NCBI RefSeq assembly: GCF_004745645.1
Contig: NZ_SRMB01000005.1
Location: 1 to 64,000 of the forward strand
Length of the DNA: 64,000 nucleotides
Direction: 5' to 3'
Origin: Hymenobacter metallicola
GTDB taxonomy: Bacteria > Bacteroidota > Bacteroidia > Cytophagales > Hymenobacteraceae
The notes beneath the pieces are model-generated. The model had not been told where the DNA came from, searched no databases, and saw only the letters and a program-made list of their open reading frames with translations. The position numbers were made by a program, and so were the translations under genes. Shown here one piece after another: positions 47,008-57,208 of the stretch; the stretch's first letter is position 1, and every line of letters begins with the position of its first letter.

Positions 47008-49851
47008 ATGAAAACACGCCTACTCTCCACCTACCTATTGCTGCTGTTGCTGCTCTTGGGCTCCGGGCCGCTATGGGCCCAAAATGTCACCGTGACGGGC
47101 CGCGTCACCGGTGCCAGCGGGGCGGCTCAGCCCGGTGTCACGGTGCTGGAAAAAGGAACCACCAACGGCACCTCTACCGACAACGATGGTCGTTATAGTC
47201 TCAGCGTGCCCACCTCGGCTACCCTGGTTTTCTCGGCCATCGGCTCCCAAACCCAGCAGATTCCGCTCAGTGGCCGCACCACCCTCGACGTGCGCCTGCT
47301 CGACGCGGCCACCGACCTGAACGAAGTGGTGGTAACCGGTTCCCGGGCCTCTGAAGGCCGGTCCAATATCCTGACTACGGCGCCCGTAGACGTTATTTCA
47401 GCCCGCGAAATCAAGGTCTTTGCCCAAACCGACGTGGCACAGATTCTAACTTATGTGGCGCCCTCGTTTCAGTCGTCGCGTCAGGCTATTTCCGACGGTA
47501 CCGACCACGTGGACCCGGCCTCCCTACGCGGCCTTGGGCCCGACCAGGTGCTGGTGCTGGTGAACGGCAAACGGCGGCACTCCTCGGCTTTGGTCAACAT
47601 CAACGGCACGGTGGGCCGCGGCTCGGTCGGCACTGACTTGAATACCATTCCCAACGCCTCCATTAAGCGTATCGAGGTGCTGCGCGACGGGGCGGCGGCC
47701 CAGTATGGCTCCGACGCCATTGCCGGCGTGATTAACATTCAGCTCAAAGACGATACCACCGGCGTGCAGGCCAGCAGCACCGTGGGCGAAACCTACGAGG
47801 GCGACGGCCGCCTCTACCAGGCCGATGCCAACGTGGGCGTGGGGCTGAACGGCCGCGGCTACCTCGACCTGAGCGGGCAGTTCAGCAACCGTGGCTATAC
47901 CAACCGCACCGGGGCCGACACGGCTCCGCTGATTTACCTGGGCGGCAACGGCGGCAACTACCCCGCCAGCGCCGATTCCGAGCAGAAGCGGCGGGAGCTC
48001 AAAGCCCAGGATGATGCCCTGGTGGCCCAGAACGGCTACGACCGTAAAAACCTGCGGCTGGGGCAGTCGGAAGCTCGCAACTACGGCGGCTTCCTCAACT
48101 TTGGCTATACCTTGCTGCCGACTATTGGGCTGGAAGCGTACATCACGGCCGGGGCCACGCACCGCACGGGCAAAGCGGCCGGCTTCTACCGCCTGCCCAA
48201 CCAGCTCACTCAAACCGACGCCTCCATCTACCCCAACGGCTTTCTGCCCTTTATCAATACGACCATCGGCGACCAGTCCATTATTTCGGGGCTGCGGCTG
48301 CGAGTAGCCGGGTTCGATGTAGATTTGAGCAACACCTACGGTCGTAACGCCCTGCGGTTTGACATCAGCAACACCCTGAATGCGTCCCTGCCCGTGGGCC
48401 TGAGCCCGACGAATTTCTACGCCGGCACCATTGCCTTCCGGCAGAATACGAGCAACCTGAACTTCACCCGCCGCTTCACCGATGTGGCGGCCCTGAGTAC
48501 GCTGAACGTCGCCTTTGGCCTGGAGTACCGCGACGACAACTACCAGATTGAGGCCGGGGAACGGGGCTCCTATGCCAGCTACGGCCGCCTGATTGCCCCC
48601 GGCACGCCGGCCGCCGCCGGCGCCCAGGTGTTTCCCGGTTACCAGCCCACCGACGCCGTCAACCGCTCGCGCAACAACACGGCGGGCTACATCGATCTGG
48701 AAAGCGACATTACCGAGAAACTGTTGGTGAGCGTGGCCGGCCGGGCCGAGCGCTACAGCGACTTTGGCAACAACTTCAGCGGCAAAGTGGCGGCCCGCTA
48801 CAGCATTCTGCCCGACGTGGCCGTGCGCGGAGCCATCAGCAACGGCTTCCGGGCACCTTCGTTGCAGCAGCGCTACTTCACCAACACCAGCACTCAGTTT
48901 GTGCAGGGCGCTCCTAACCAAGTCCTGACCGTCAACAACGACAACCCCATTGTGCGCAACAGCTTCACGCCGGGCGCGACGGGCCAGCAGGGCTTCGGCA
49001 TTCCCGCCTTGAAGCAGGAGGAGTCGCTGAACTACAGCCTGGGCGTTACGGCCCGGATTCTGCGCACGGCCAGCCTGACCGTGGATGCCTACCAGATTGA
49101 TATTGAGGACCGGATTGTGTTGTCGTCGCAGTTTAGCCGGGCCAATGCCACGGTGGCAGCCATTCTGGGCTCGTTGCCGGTAAGCCAGGTACAGTTTTTT
49201 GCCAACGCCATTGATACCCGCACCCGGGGCATCGACGTGGTGGCCAACAACCGCCTGGACCTGGGACCCGGCCGCCTGACGCTGACGGTAGCGGCCAACT
49301 TCAACAATACCGAAGTGCGCAAGGTCAATAGCTCCTCGACCATCGACGCCGACCAGACCGGTTTGCAGAACACCTTGTTTGACCGCCAGCAGCGCGGCCG
49401 CATCGAAACCGGGCAGCCCCGCAGTAAAATCAACCTGACGGCCGGCTACTCCGTCGGGATCTTCAGCGTGGAGGCCCGCACCGTGCGCTTTGGCTCGGTG
49501 GAATACCGCGACGCCCGCCTCGACAACCCGGCGGCCAACAACGGCTTCCTGTTTTCCAGTATCGACCAGACGTTCTCGGCCAAGTGGGTGACGGACCTGA
49601 CGCTCAGTGTGCAGCTGAACAAGGAAATTGGGCTGACGGTGGGCGCCAACAACATCTTTGACGTGTACCCCGACAAGTACCGCCTGAATGAGCTCAATAA
49701 CGAGCAGAACTTTGCCGTGGGGGCCCTGGCCTACAACTCCTCCCGCGACAACACCAACCGGGGCCGGACCATCTACAACCCTAACCAGTTTGGCTACAAC
49801 GGGGGCTTCTACTTCGCCCGCCTGCTGGTGAACCTGCCGACTTCGAAGTAA
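47008..49851 (+). CDS. TonB-dependent outer membrane receptor
   Basis: This 947-residue protein has a signal peptide (1-25), a CarboxypepD-regulatory-like domain (about 28-110: VTVTGRVTGASGAAQPGVTV), a plug domain (about 125-245, with RGLGPDQVLVLVNGKRRH and EVLRDGAAAQYGSDAIAGVI), and a 22-strand barrel to the C-terminus. It is probably an importer energised by TonB for a chelate, vitamin or sugar; the substrate is not visible. The start lacks a SusC-type extended signature and no SusD gene is adjacent, so it is not a typical SusCD pair. Confidence 0.93.
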   Translation: MKTRLLSTYLLLLLLLLGSGPLWAQNVTVTGRVTGASGAAQPGVTVLEKGTTNGTSTDNDGRYSLSVPTSATLVFSAIGSQTQQIPLSGRTTLDVRLLDAATDLNEVVVTGSRASEGRSNILTTAPVDVISAREIKVFAQTDVAQILTYVAPSFQSSRQAISDGTDHVDPASLRGLGPDQVLVLVNGKRRHSSALVNINGTVGRGSVGTDLNTIPNASIKRIEVLRDGAAAQYGSDAIAGVINIQLKDDTTGVQASSTVGETYEGDGRLYQADANVGVGLNGRGYLDLSGQFSNRGYTNRTGADTAPLIYLGGNGGNYPASADSEQKRRELKAQDDALVAQNGYDRKNLRLGQSEARNYGGFLNFGYTLLPTIGLEAYITAGATHRTGKAAGFYRLPNQLTQTDASIYPNGFLPFINTTIGDQSIISGLRLRVAGFDVDLSNTYGRNALRFDISNTLNASLPVGLSPTNFYAGTIAFRQNTSNLNFTRRFTDVAALSTLNVAFGLEYRDDNYQIEAGERGSYASYGRLIAPGTPAAAGAQVFPGYQPTDAVNRSRNNTAGYIDLESDITEKLLVSVAGRAERYSDFGNNFSGKVAARYSILPDVAVRGAISNGFRAPSLQQRYFTNTSTQFVQGAPNQVLTVNNDNPIVRNSFTPGATGQQGFGIPALKQEESLNYSLGVTARILRTASLTVDAYQIDIEDRIVLSSQFSRANATVAAILGSLPVSQVQFFANAIDTRTRGIDVVANNRLDLGPGRLTLTVAANFNNTEVRKVNSSSTIDADQTGLQNTLFDRQQRGRIETGQPRSKINLTAGYSVGIFSVEARTVRFGSVEYRDARLDNPAANNGFLFSSIDQTFSAKWVTDLTLSVQLNKEIGLTVGANNIFDVYPDKYRLNELNNEQNFAVGALAYNSSRDNTNRGRTIYNPNQFGYNGGFYFARLLVNLPTSK

Positions 49852-49872
49852 GAGTGCGGCGGAGGCAACGCA

Positions 49873-49910
49873 AAACGGCCGGCTTTCCAGGTGTGGAAAG
49901 CCGGCCGTTT
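49873..49910. terminator. bidirectional terminator
   Basis: A perfect 16-bp stem (49873-49888 with 49895-49910) with a 6-base loop lies between the convergent TonB receptor gene and T9SS paralog 2. Confidence 0.88.
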
Positions 49911-49948
49911 GTATGTCTTCCGGAGTCAGACTGCTCCGATTACTGGGC

Positions 49949-51502
49949 TTAGCGCAACAGGCGGGCTACCTGCCGGCCGTCGGTGGTACGGGCAAAGTAC
50001 AGGCCGGCCGGTACCTCGGCGCCAGGCTGCCAAACGACCAGGCCGTCGGGGCGGCTGCTGAGGCGGGCTACGGGGCGGCCCAGCTCATCGGTCACGACAA
50101 CGGCTTGGGTGGTGCGGGCGGTCAGTTGAAACTGTACCCGTTCGTGGAAAGGTACCGGAAAGGCAGCCACGGTTTCTAGCTGCGCGGCCTTAGCGGCCAG
50201 CGTGGTACCGCTCACCCGGAAAGTCAGGGTCCGGACTTCCGAGCCATTATAGGGGCAGCTGACGTTATCGGCCACCGTGACCGTGCAGCTGTAGCGCCCA
50301 GCCTTGAGCGTGGCGGGAACCTGCCAGGTGAGTTGACCCCGGTTGTTGGTCAGGGTCTGAAACGAAGCCCCGGGAATAAAGCTGGCCACGTCGCTGCTGA
50401 TACGGGTGGTTTGGCCCGCGTCGGGGTCGGTGGCGCTCAGCGTGAGGGTAATGGTTTGGCCGGCCGTCACGGGAATCAGCTGATCCGGGGACTGCGTCGT
50501 AGGATTGGTGCCAATTTGCAGACCGCTAAGTACAGGGTTGCGGTTGCCCTGCCCGTTGAAAACGGTGTAGATAACGTCTCGCACGACGCTCCCGATTTTG
50601 GTCCAGGTGCCACCCAGCTTGCGAAACTCATTGACGCGCACGGCTACTACGTACGGCCCGGTAGCTACGAGGACAGGCTTGGCCAGCAGCTCGCCGGTCG
50701 ACGGGCTCAGCTGAAAGAAAGGCACAACCACGCCGTTGACAACCTGAAAGGAGGTTAGCGGATACGTCGCTGAATAGGTGCCAGCCGGATAAACACCGCC
50801 TTCACCGGTAACTGGGTCGACAAAGACGCCGGACCGGTAGCTGCTATAGGCAATGCCGGCTCCACAGGGGTTGGTGAGGGCCTGCACGGGGGCCTGGGGC
50901 TGCACAGATTCGTAGGTTAGGGAGTCGCCGTCCACGTCGAAGGCGCTGAAGCTGTAGCGGTGGGCCTGGTTGCCACACAGATAGGGCAGCGTATTTGACG
51001 TGAACTTAGGCGAGTTGTTAGTTAGCAGGGAGGTATTATTGAGGTAAGCTTCTACGTGAAACGCCTTGTTGACGGACTCGACGATATTGCGCATTCCATC
51101 CGACCGGTTTTCCTCGTTGATGCTCAGCAGCCACTGGCCGCGCTCCAGCATGATTTCACCTTCAAATATTTGAAGCTGGTAGGTGAAGCCCGTTGCACAA
51201 CCCGTTGGGGCGACAAATGCCGAGCTGGTACGATTTAAGTTTGTTTTGAAACTGCCCACTTCACTCATATCACATCCATCCTTGCTGACGGACAGCGGCA
51301 TCTGGGGCCCAAAATCGACAGAAGATGTGGCCCATTCCCGGTATACGCGGGCCGTAACGTGGTACTTGCGGTAGTCGTTGCTGGTACCTGCGTACTCATA
51401 CGTCAGGTCGCCGCCCAGAATGTGTGTGGCGCGGGCCGGAGCAATCCAGCCTATTCCGAACAGGTTTAGAAACAGGAATCGAAGTAGTAATCGGTGCTGC
51501 AT
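49949..51502 (-). CDS. T9SS-secreted surface protein (type A sorting domain), paralog 2
   Basis: This 517-residue protein has the same plan as the product of 45051-46613: signal peptide, ATHILGGDLTYEYAG and YHVTARVYREW, a CGNQAHRYSFSAFDVDGDSL block, a LSATDPDAGQTTRISSDV block, and a C-terminal type A sorting domain (FPVPFHERVQFQL, VPAGLYFART). Similarity runs along the entire length. It would be secreted through the type IX system and attached to or released from the surface. The TonB receptor gene lies between the two paralogs. Confidence 0.82.
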   Translation of the reverse strand: MQHRLLLRFLFLNLFGIGWIAPARATHILGGDLTYEYAGTSNDYRKYHVTARVYREWATSSVDFGPQMPLSVSKDGCDMSEVGSFKTNLNRTSSAFVAPTGCATGFTYQLQIFEGEIMLERGQWLLSINEENRSDGMRNIVESVNKAFHVEAYLNNTSLLTNNSPKFTSNTLPYLCGNQAHRYSFSAFDVDGDSLTYESVQPQAPVQALTNPCGAGIAYSSYRSGVFVDPVTGEGGVYPAGTYSATYPLTSFQVVNGVVVPFFQLSPSTGELLAKPVLVATGPYVVAVRVNEFRKLGGTWTKIGSVVRDVIYTVFNGQGNRNPVLSGLQIGTNPTTQSPDQLIPVTAGQTITLTLSATDPDAGQTTRISSDVASFIPGASFQTLTNNRGQLTWQVPATLKAGRYSCTVTVADNVSCPYNGSEVRTLTFRVSGTTLAAKAAQLETVAAFPVPFHERVQFQLTARTTQAVVVTDELGRPVARLSSRPDGLVVWQPGAEVPAGLYFARTTDGRQVARLLR

Positions 51503-51549
51503 AAAAGGTAGACGTTGCGTGGGGATATATGAGAAATGGGCGACAAAAA

Positions 51550-51573
51550 CAAAGCAGCCCGCCGGCTGCTTTG
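51550..51573 (-). terminator. terminator of the OmpA-family gene
   Basis: CAAAGCAGCC pairs with GGCTGCTTTG across a 4-base loop, with a T-rich run following on the minus strand. It lies downstream of the gene at 51633-52649. Confidence 0.75.
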
Positions 51574-51632
51574 TCTATTATATTGCTTTAAAGTACTGAC
51601 TATTCAGGCTAGAAAGCAGTAAGCCTTTCGGG

Positions 51633-52649
51633 CTATTTACCAGTAGTCGAGGTAGTCGAATTCGAGTCCAGAATCTTGAGCAGCTCGTTGAGCTTGGGCG
51701 TCAGAATAATTTCCGTGCGGCGGTTCAGGGCCTTGTTCTGGGGCGAGTCGTTGGCAGCCACCGGAATGTACTGGCTGCGGCCCGAGGCCGTGATGCGCTG
51801 GGGCTCCACGCCGCCGCTGGTGATGAGGCGGGCTATTTCGGTGGCGCGCAGCACGCTCAAATCCCAGTTGTCCTGCATGGCCGCCGTGGGCCGGCTGAAG
51901 GGCACGTTGTCGGTGTGGCCTTCCACTACTACGTTCACATCGGGCTGGGTTTTGAGCACGGCCGCCAGCTGCTTCAGCGCCTCCTGGCCTTTGGGGTCGA
52001 CTTTGGTAGAGCCGGTTTTGAACAGCAGCTGTTCCGATAACGACACGTAGACCTTGCCGTCCTTCATCTTCACCTGCAGGTCGGTGCCCTGGAAGCCACG
52101 CAAGGCGTTGCTTACACTGGCTTTCAGGTCATTTACGGCTTTGTCCTTGTCGGCCAGGGCCTGGGTCAGCTCGGCCAGCTTGGCCTCGCGCACCTTCAGG
52201 TCGGCATTCAGCTTGTCGATATCGGCCTTGCTGCGGCGCAGGTTGGTGTCCAGCTCGCCCAGCTCAGCTTCGCGGCGGGCCAGGTCTTTGGCTACTTTAT
52301 TGTAGTCGGCCGATTTGTCGGCCATGGCCCGGTCGCTGTTTTTGAGTAGCTTGTCGTAGCTGTCGGTAAGCTGGGTGTAGAGGGAGCGGGTGCGGCGCAG
52401 GGCGTTGCCGGTCTGGGCCGAATCCTCCACGAGGCGCTTGTTGGTCAGGCGCATTTCAGTCAGCTCGTCGGTGGTCTTTTTCAGCTCGGCCACAGCTTGG
52501 CGCTGCTGGCGCTCGGCCTCGGTCTTGCCTTGCTCGGTGGCTTGCTGGCGGGCCCGCAGGTCGTCGTATTTTTTGGAAGCCACGCAGCCCGGCAGCGCCG
52601 AACCCGCTACCACGGCCAATGCTACCAGAAGGGAAGAAGTCTTTTTCAC
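51633..52649 (-). CDS. OmpA-family lipoprotein with coiled coil
   Basis: This 338-residue protein has a lipobox (ALPGC, Cys22), a long coiled coil (about 30-185, rich in Lys, Ala, Asp, Glu) and a C-terminal OmpA-like peptidoglycan-binding domain (about 195-325: VVVEGHTDNVPF, LSVLRATEIARLI, NKALNRRTEI). It would span from the outer membrane to the cell wall. The NRRTEI block includes the Asp/Arg site for diaminopimelate binding. It is similar in plan to MotB-like or Pal-like envelope proteins of Bacteroidota. Confidence 0.88.
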   Translation of the reverse strand: MKKTSSLLVALAVVAGSALPGCVASKKYDDLRARQQATEQGKTEAERQQRQAVAELKKTTDELTEMRLTNKRLVEDSAQTGNALRRTRSLYTQLTDSYDKLLKNSDRAMADKSADYNKVAKDLARREAELGELDTNLRRSKADIDKLNADLKVREAKLAELTQALADKDKAVNDLKASVSNALRGFQGTDLQVKMKDGKVYVSLSEQLLFKTGSTKVDPKGQEALKQLAAVLKTQPDVNVVVEGHTDNVPFSRPTAAMQDNWDLSVLRATEIARLITSGGVEPQRITASGRSQYIPVAANDSPQNKALNRRTEIILTPKLNELLKILDSNSTTSTTGK

Positions 52650-52776
52650 GCAGGTATTATCTTAAATAAGCACTATTGTCAGGGCCGATTAACACCGAAT
52701 CGACATCCCCGAAGCAAGGTAGCGAGGCTGGGCCGTATCTGCCAGCCAGGGGCCGTCCGTGGTTTGATTTTCAGCC

Positions 52777-52784
52777 TATATTTG
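52777..52784 (+). promoter_or_regulatory. -7 element before the aldolase gene
   Basis: TATATTTG matches TAnnTTTG and lies 43 bp before the ATG at 52828. A TTTG occurs upstream but at only 10 bp, so the -33 element is not typical. Confidence 0.5.
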
Positions 52785-52827
52785 CCCGCGTTTTAGTGCT
52801 TTCTCTCCCCACCTCACTTCCCACCCA

Positions 52828-53877
<1,050 letters not shown>

Positions 53878-53930
53878 AAGCTCTTCACGTCGGCGGCCCC
53901 AGATATAGGAAATGTATCCGGCAGCTGACT

Positions 53931-53938
53931 TACCTTTG
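53931..53938 (+). promoter_or_regulatory. -7 element before accD
   Basis: TACCTTTG matches TAnnTTTG and lies about 95 bp before the accD start. No TTTG is seen at the -33 place. Confidence 0.5.
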
Positions 53939-54033
53939 CCTACCACACATTTGCTCAACGTAAGCCCTGGTGCTGGCGCTCCGCTGGCCTTTCCTCGTTT
54001 TACCTTGCAGCTTCTAACTTCTTACTAATAACA

Positions 54034-54918
54034 ATGTCTTGGTTTAAGCGCGTAGAGAAAGGCATCGTCACCCCGACGGAGCAGAAGAAGGAGACGCCGG
54101 ACGGCCTGTGGTATAAGTGTCCCGAGTGCAAAACCGTGGCCACCATGGCCGAGCACAAGCGGCTGCTGTATACCTGCGCCAAATGCAACCACCACGACCG
54201 GGTCGATTCGGCGGAGTATTTCGAAATCCTGTTCGACGACAACCAGTTCGTGGAGCTGGATGAAAACCTGAGTTCCGGCGACCCCCTGCATTTTGTCGAT
54301 ACCAAAGCGTATCCGCAGCGCGTGGCCGCCACGCAGAAAAACACCGGCCTCAAGGATGCCGTGCGCACGGCCCACGGCCGCCTCAACGGCCTGGACCTGG
54401 TCGTAGCCTGTATGGATTTCAAATTCATCGGCGGCTCTATGGGCTCGGTCGTAGGCGAGAAGATTGCCCGGGCCATCGACTATGCTCGGCAGCACCGCAT
54501 CCCGTTCCTGATGATTTCTAAGTCGGGTGGGGCGCGCATGATGGAAGCCGGCTACTCGCTGATGCAAATGGCCAAAACCTCGGCCAAGCTGGCTCTGCTG
54601 TCGGAAGCGGGTATTCCCTACATTTCCATGCTGACCGACCCCACGACCGGAGGGGTTACGGCCTCTTTCGCCATGCTCGGCGACTTCAACATTGCTGAGC
54701 CCGGTGCCCTAATTGGTTTTGCCGGTCCGCGCGTTATTAAGGAGACGATTGGCAAAGACCTGCCCAAGGACTTTCAAAGCTCCGAGTTTGTCCTGGAGCA
54801 CGGCTTCCTGGACTTCATTGTAGACCGCAAAGACCTCAAGCAGCGCCTGACCGACCTGCTGACCATGCTGCGTCCAGCGGAAGTGGCTGTAAATCAGGTG
54901 CAGCCTACGCTGCGCTAA
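54034..54918 (+). CDS. accD: acetyl-CoA carboxylase carboxyltransferase subunit beta
   Basis: This 294-residue protein is the beta subunit of the carboxyltransferase that makes malonyl-CoA for fatty acid synthesis. The N-terminal zinc ribbon has Cys29, Cys32, Cys48 and Cys51 (CPEC and CAKC). The crotonase-like core shows GGSMGSVVGEKI, SGGARMMEAG and PTTGGVTASFA, the acyl-CoA-binding regions. Length and order fit AccD of Bacteroidota. The alpha subunit gene is not in this window. Confidence 0.96.
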   Translation: MSWFKRVEKGIVTPTEQKKETPDGLWYKCPECKTVATMAEHKRLLYTCAKCNHHDRVDSAEYFEILFDDNQFVELDENLSSGDPLHFVDTKAYPQRVAATQKNTGLKDAVRTAHGRLNGLDLVVACMDFKFIGGSMGSVVGEKIARAIDYARQHRIPFLMISKSGGARMMEAGYSLMQMAKTSAKLALLSEAGIPYISMLTDPTTGGVTASFAMLGDFNIAEPGALIGFAGPRVIKETIGKDLPKDFQSSEFVLEHGFLDFIVDRKDLKQRLTDLLTMLRPAEVAVNQVQPTLR

Positions 54919-54947
54919 GCGAGGTAGTATTTTCGGCAAGCTTTTTG

Positions 54948-54994
54948 GCAAAAGCCCGTTTAGTGCACAGCAGGTGCATTGAACGGGCTTTTGC
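54948..54994 (+). terminator. terminator after accD
   Basis: The arms 54948-54960 and 54982-54994 (GCAAAAGCCCGTT and its complement) are perfectly paired and the loop can form a second small stem. The T tract after it is short. Confidence 0.65.
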
Positions 54995-55045
54995 ACGACC
55001 TCACAAAAAATAGTCTTGTAGTTCAGCTAGGTATAGCCAGCCGGC

Positions 55046-55053
55046 TATATTTG
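55046..55053 (+). promoter_or_regulatory. -7 element before the first tandem OmpA gene
   Basis: TATATTTG matches TAnnTTTG, 85 bp before the ATG at 55139. No matching -33 box at 19-21 bp. Confidence 0.45.
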
Positions 55054-55138
55054 GCGAACATTTTGCCAGGAAGTCAAGTAAGCACATCCGGACTGTAAGC
55101 AAACCCGCTCTTTTTTTCTTTCCACCAATTTTCTTCTG

Positions 55139-55879
55139 ATGAAATCTCCCAAATCCCTTCTGGCTCTATTCATGGCCCTGACCATGTTCCTGGGTTCCTG
55201 CGCTTCTTCGCAGCCAGCCAGCCAGCCTGATCTGTCAACGAACAATGGTACCGGTGCTCGCAAAACCGGCATGAGCAAAACCGCTAAAGGCGGTATTATT
55301 GGTGCCGGTGCTGGTGCTGCTGCCGGGGCTGTATTGGGCCGCGTAATTGGCGGTAAGTCAGGTACGGCTGCTGGCGCTATTATCGGTGCTGCTGTCGGCG
55401 GTACGGGCGGCGCGCTGATTGGCCGTAAAATGGACAAGCAGGCCGAAGAGCTGCAGCGCGACATGAAAAACGCCCGCGTAGAGCGGGTTGGTGAAGGTAT
55501 CAAAATCACCTTCGATGCCGGTATCCTGTTCGATACGAACAAGTCGGACCTGCGCGCTGCCTCGCAAACTGAAATCCAGAAAATGGCTGAGGTGCTGAAG
55601 AAGTACCCCGACACCAACGTAATTGTAGAAGGTCACACCGACAACTCCGGTTCGGACGCCATCAACCAGCCTTTGTCTGAGCGTCGCGCTCAGGCCGTTG
55701 CTAACTACACCACGGCCCAGGGCGTTGATGCTTCGCGCATCACGACCAAAGGCTATGGCTCGTCGCAGCCCGTGGCCGACAACACCACGGCTGAGGGCAA
55801 GCAGGCAAACCGCCGCGTAGAAATTGCCATCTTCGCCAACGAGAAAATGAAGAAGGCTGCCGAAAACGGTACCCTGTAA
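55139..55879 (+). CDS. OmpA-family lipoprotein with glycine zipper, copy 1
   Basis: This 246-residue protein has a lipobox (FLGSC, Cys21), a Ser/Gln linker, a glycine-zipper region (about 55-95: GIIGAGAGAAAGAVLG and GAIIGAAVGGTGGALIG) and a C-terminal OmpA domain (about 120-240: VIVEGHTDNSGSD, LSERRAQAVANY, NRRVEIAIFANE). It would anchor the outer membrane to peptidoglycan, while the zipper may insert in a membrane. A closely related gene follows at 56366. A terminator lies at 55905-55938. Confidence 0.9.
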   Translation: MKSPKSLLALFMALTMFLGSCASSQPASQPDLSTNNGTGARKTGMSKTAKGGIIGAGAGAAAGAVLGRVIGGKSGTAAGAIIGAAVGGTGGALIGRKMDKQAEELQRDMKNARVERVGEGIKITFDAGILFDTNKSDLRAASQTEIQKMAEVLKKYPDTNVIVEGHTDNSGSDAINQPLSERRAQAVANYTTAQGVDASRITTKGYGSSQPVADNTTAEGKQANRRVEIAIFANEKMKKAAENGTL

Positions 55880-55904
55880 GCTTCGGCTTTCTATTATTGT
55901 CTTT

Positions 55905-55938
55905 GAAAGAGCCGCACCCATAAAGTGCGGCTCTTCTT
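55905..55938 (+). terminator. terminator after OmpA copy 1
   Basis: AAGAGCCGCAC (55907-55917) pairs with GTGCGGCTCTT (55925-55935), followed by CTTTG. It separates the tandem OmpA genes into two transcripts. Confidence 0.75.
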
Positions 55939-56365
55939 TGTCTATAGTGGCAAGCTACTGGTGATGAGCAGCCTTATTTGCAGGAAACGAACAGTGATTT
56001 TAATTCAGAATATTAATTGAAAAATCCTGTAAAATAGTTTTTAAAACCGGTTCATAACCACTGTAAACTCTAGTGCTGATTAATCAAACAATAGGGCCAG
56101 CCGATGAGAGTTAGATAAGCTGAATTAAGGCAATAAAGAGGGCGTAATTATCGTTTGTAAAAATAATTACCGAGGTAAAATGCTGGTTATTTGCGTGGAA
56201 TGGCACTTTGTGGACTTTTTTTTAATCGTTTGCAAAGTTTGGCAAGGAGGTTGCAAAATACCTTGCATCAGACCCTCAGCCATGATATAAAATAGTAGCA
56301 TGGCGGTTTGAAAAGAAAAACCTCTGCATATTTACAGCGCACCAAAAACACAAACTCACAAGACA
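55939..56365. other. AT-rich intergenic region before OmpA copy 2
   Basis: This stretch of 427 bp is clearly more AT-rich than its surroundings and contains no ORF, RNA gene or repeat I can support. The promoter of the gene at 56366 should lie here. TTATTTG near 56190 lacks the two spacer bases of TAnnTTTG, and I see no full match. Confidence 0.4.
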
Positions 56366-57076
56366 ATGAAAACCCTTCGCTCGTATATCGCAATCATGTT
56401 GGCAGTGTTGCTGCTGGGCACTAATTACGCCCAAGCCCAGACGACGACTACCACGGAAAAAAAGCCTTGGAGCAAAACGGCTAAAGGCGCTATCATCGGT
56501 GGTTTGGGTGGGGCTGCCGGTGGTGCCGTACTGGGCCGCGTAATCGGTGGCAAGTCGGGCACCGCCAAAGGCGCCATCATTGGAGCCGCCGTAGGGGGCG
56601 CCGGTGGCGCACTGATTGGCCGCCGCATGGACAAACAAGCTGCTGAGCTGAAGAAGGAAATGGCCGGTGCTCGCGTAGAGCGGGTTGGCGAAGGTATCAA
56701 AATCACCTTCGACTCGGGCCTGCTGTTCGCCAAGAACTCGGCCGCTCTGACCTCGACTGCTCAGGACAACATTGCTGAGCTGGCCAAAACCCTCATCAAG
56801 TACAACGACACCAACGTAATTGTAGAAGGTCACACCGACACCAGCGGTTCGGATGCTATCAACGACCCTTTGTCGCAGCGTCGTGCCCAGGCTGTAGCCA
56901 ACTACGCCCAGCAGCAAGGTGTTGATGCCTCACGCTTCACGGTAACGGGTTACGGCTCGAAGCAGCCGGTAGCCGACAACTCGACCGAAGCTGGTCGTAT
57001 TGCTAACCGTCGCGTAGAAGTAGCCATCTTCGCCAACGAGAAACTGAAGAAAGCTGCCGAGAAAGGCACTATCTAA
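56366..57076 (+). CDS. OmpA-family protein with glycine zipper, copy 2
   Basis: This 236-residue protein is a close relative of the product of 55139-55879; the zipper and OmpA parts are nearly the same (GAVLGRVIGGKSGTA, ARVERVGEGIKITFD). In contrast to copy 1 it has no lipobox; its leader ends NYAQAQ and looks like a type I signal. So this copy should be free in the periplasm or held only by its zipper. The genes are a tandem duplication with changed export type. Confidence 0.9.
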   Translation: MKTLRSYIAIMLAVLLLGTNYAQAQTTTTTEKKPWSKTAKGAIIGGLGGAAGGAVLGRVIGGKSGTAKGAIIGAAVGGAGGALIGRRMDKQAAELKKEMAGARVERVGEGIKITFDSGLLFAKNSAALTSTAQDNIAELAKTLIKYNDTNVIVEGHTDTSGSDAINDPLSQRRAQAVANYAQQQGVDASRFTVTGYGSKQPVADNSTEAGRIANRRVEVAIFANEKLKKAAEKGTI

Positions 57077-57096
57077 GGCTCAATAGGCTGATTATC

Positions 57097-57129
57097 AAAA
57101 AGGCGGCGCCCCAGGGTGCCGCCTTTTTT
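57097..57129 (+). terminator. terminator after OmpA copy 2
   Basis: AAAAAGGCGGC (57097-57107) pairs with GCCGCCTTTTT (57118-57128) around a 10-base loop, with a T run. Confidence 0.85.
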
Positions 57130-57208
57130 GTTCCGTAGCTGCATGGGCTGCGTGCAGCACTTCCGAGAAAGTAGCAACCCATACCTGGCCAGAGCGGTAC
57201 AAACAGGC

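Noticed and set aside
47524..48921. 465-residue minus-strand ORF inside the TonB receptor gene
   Set aside because: It mirrors the receptor reading frame in a GC-rich gene and has the His/Gly/Val-rich look of antisense shadows.
55139..57076. Tandem OmpA genes as an assembly artefact
   Set aside because: The copies differ in leader, linker and many third-codon positions and have different flanks, so they are true paralogs.
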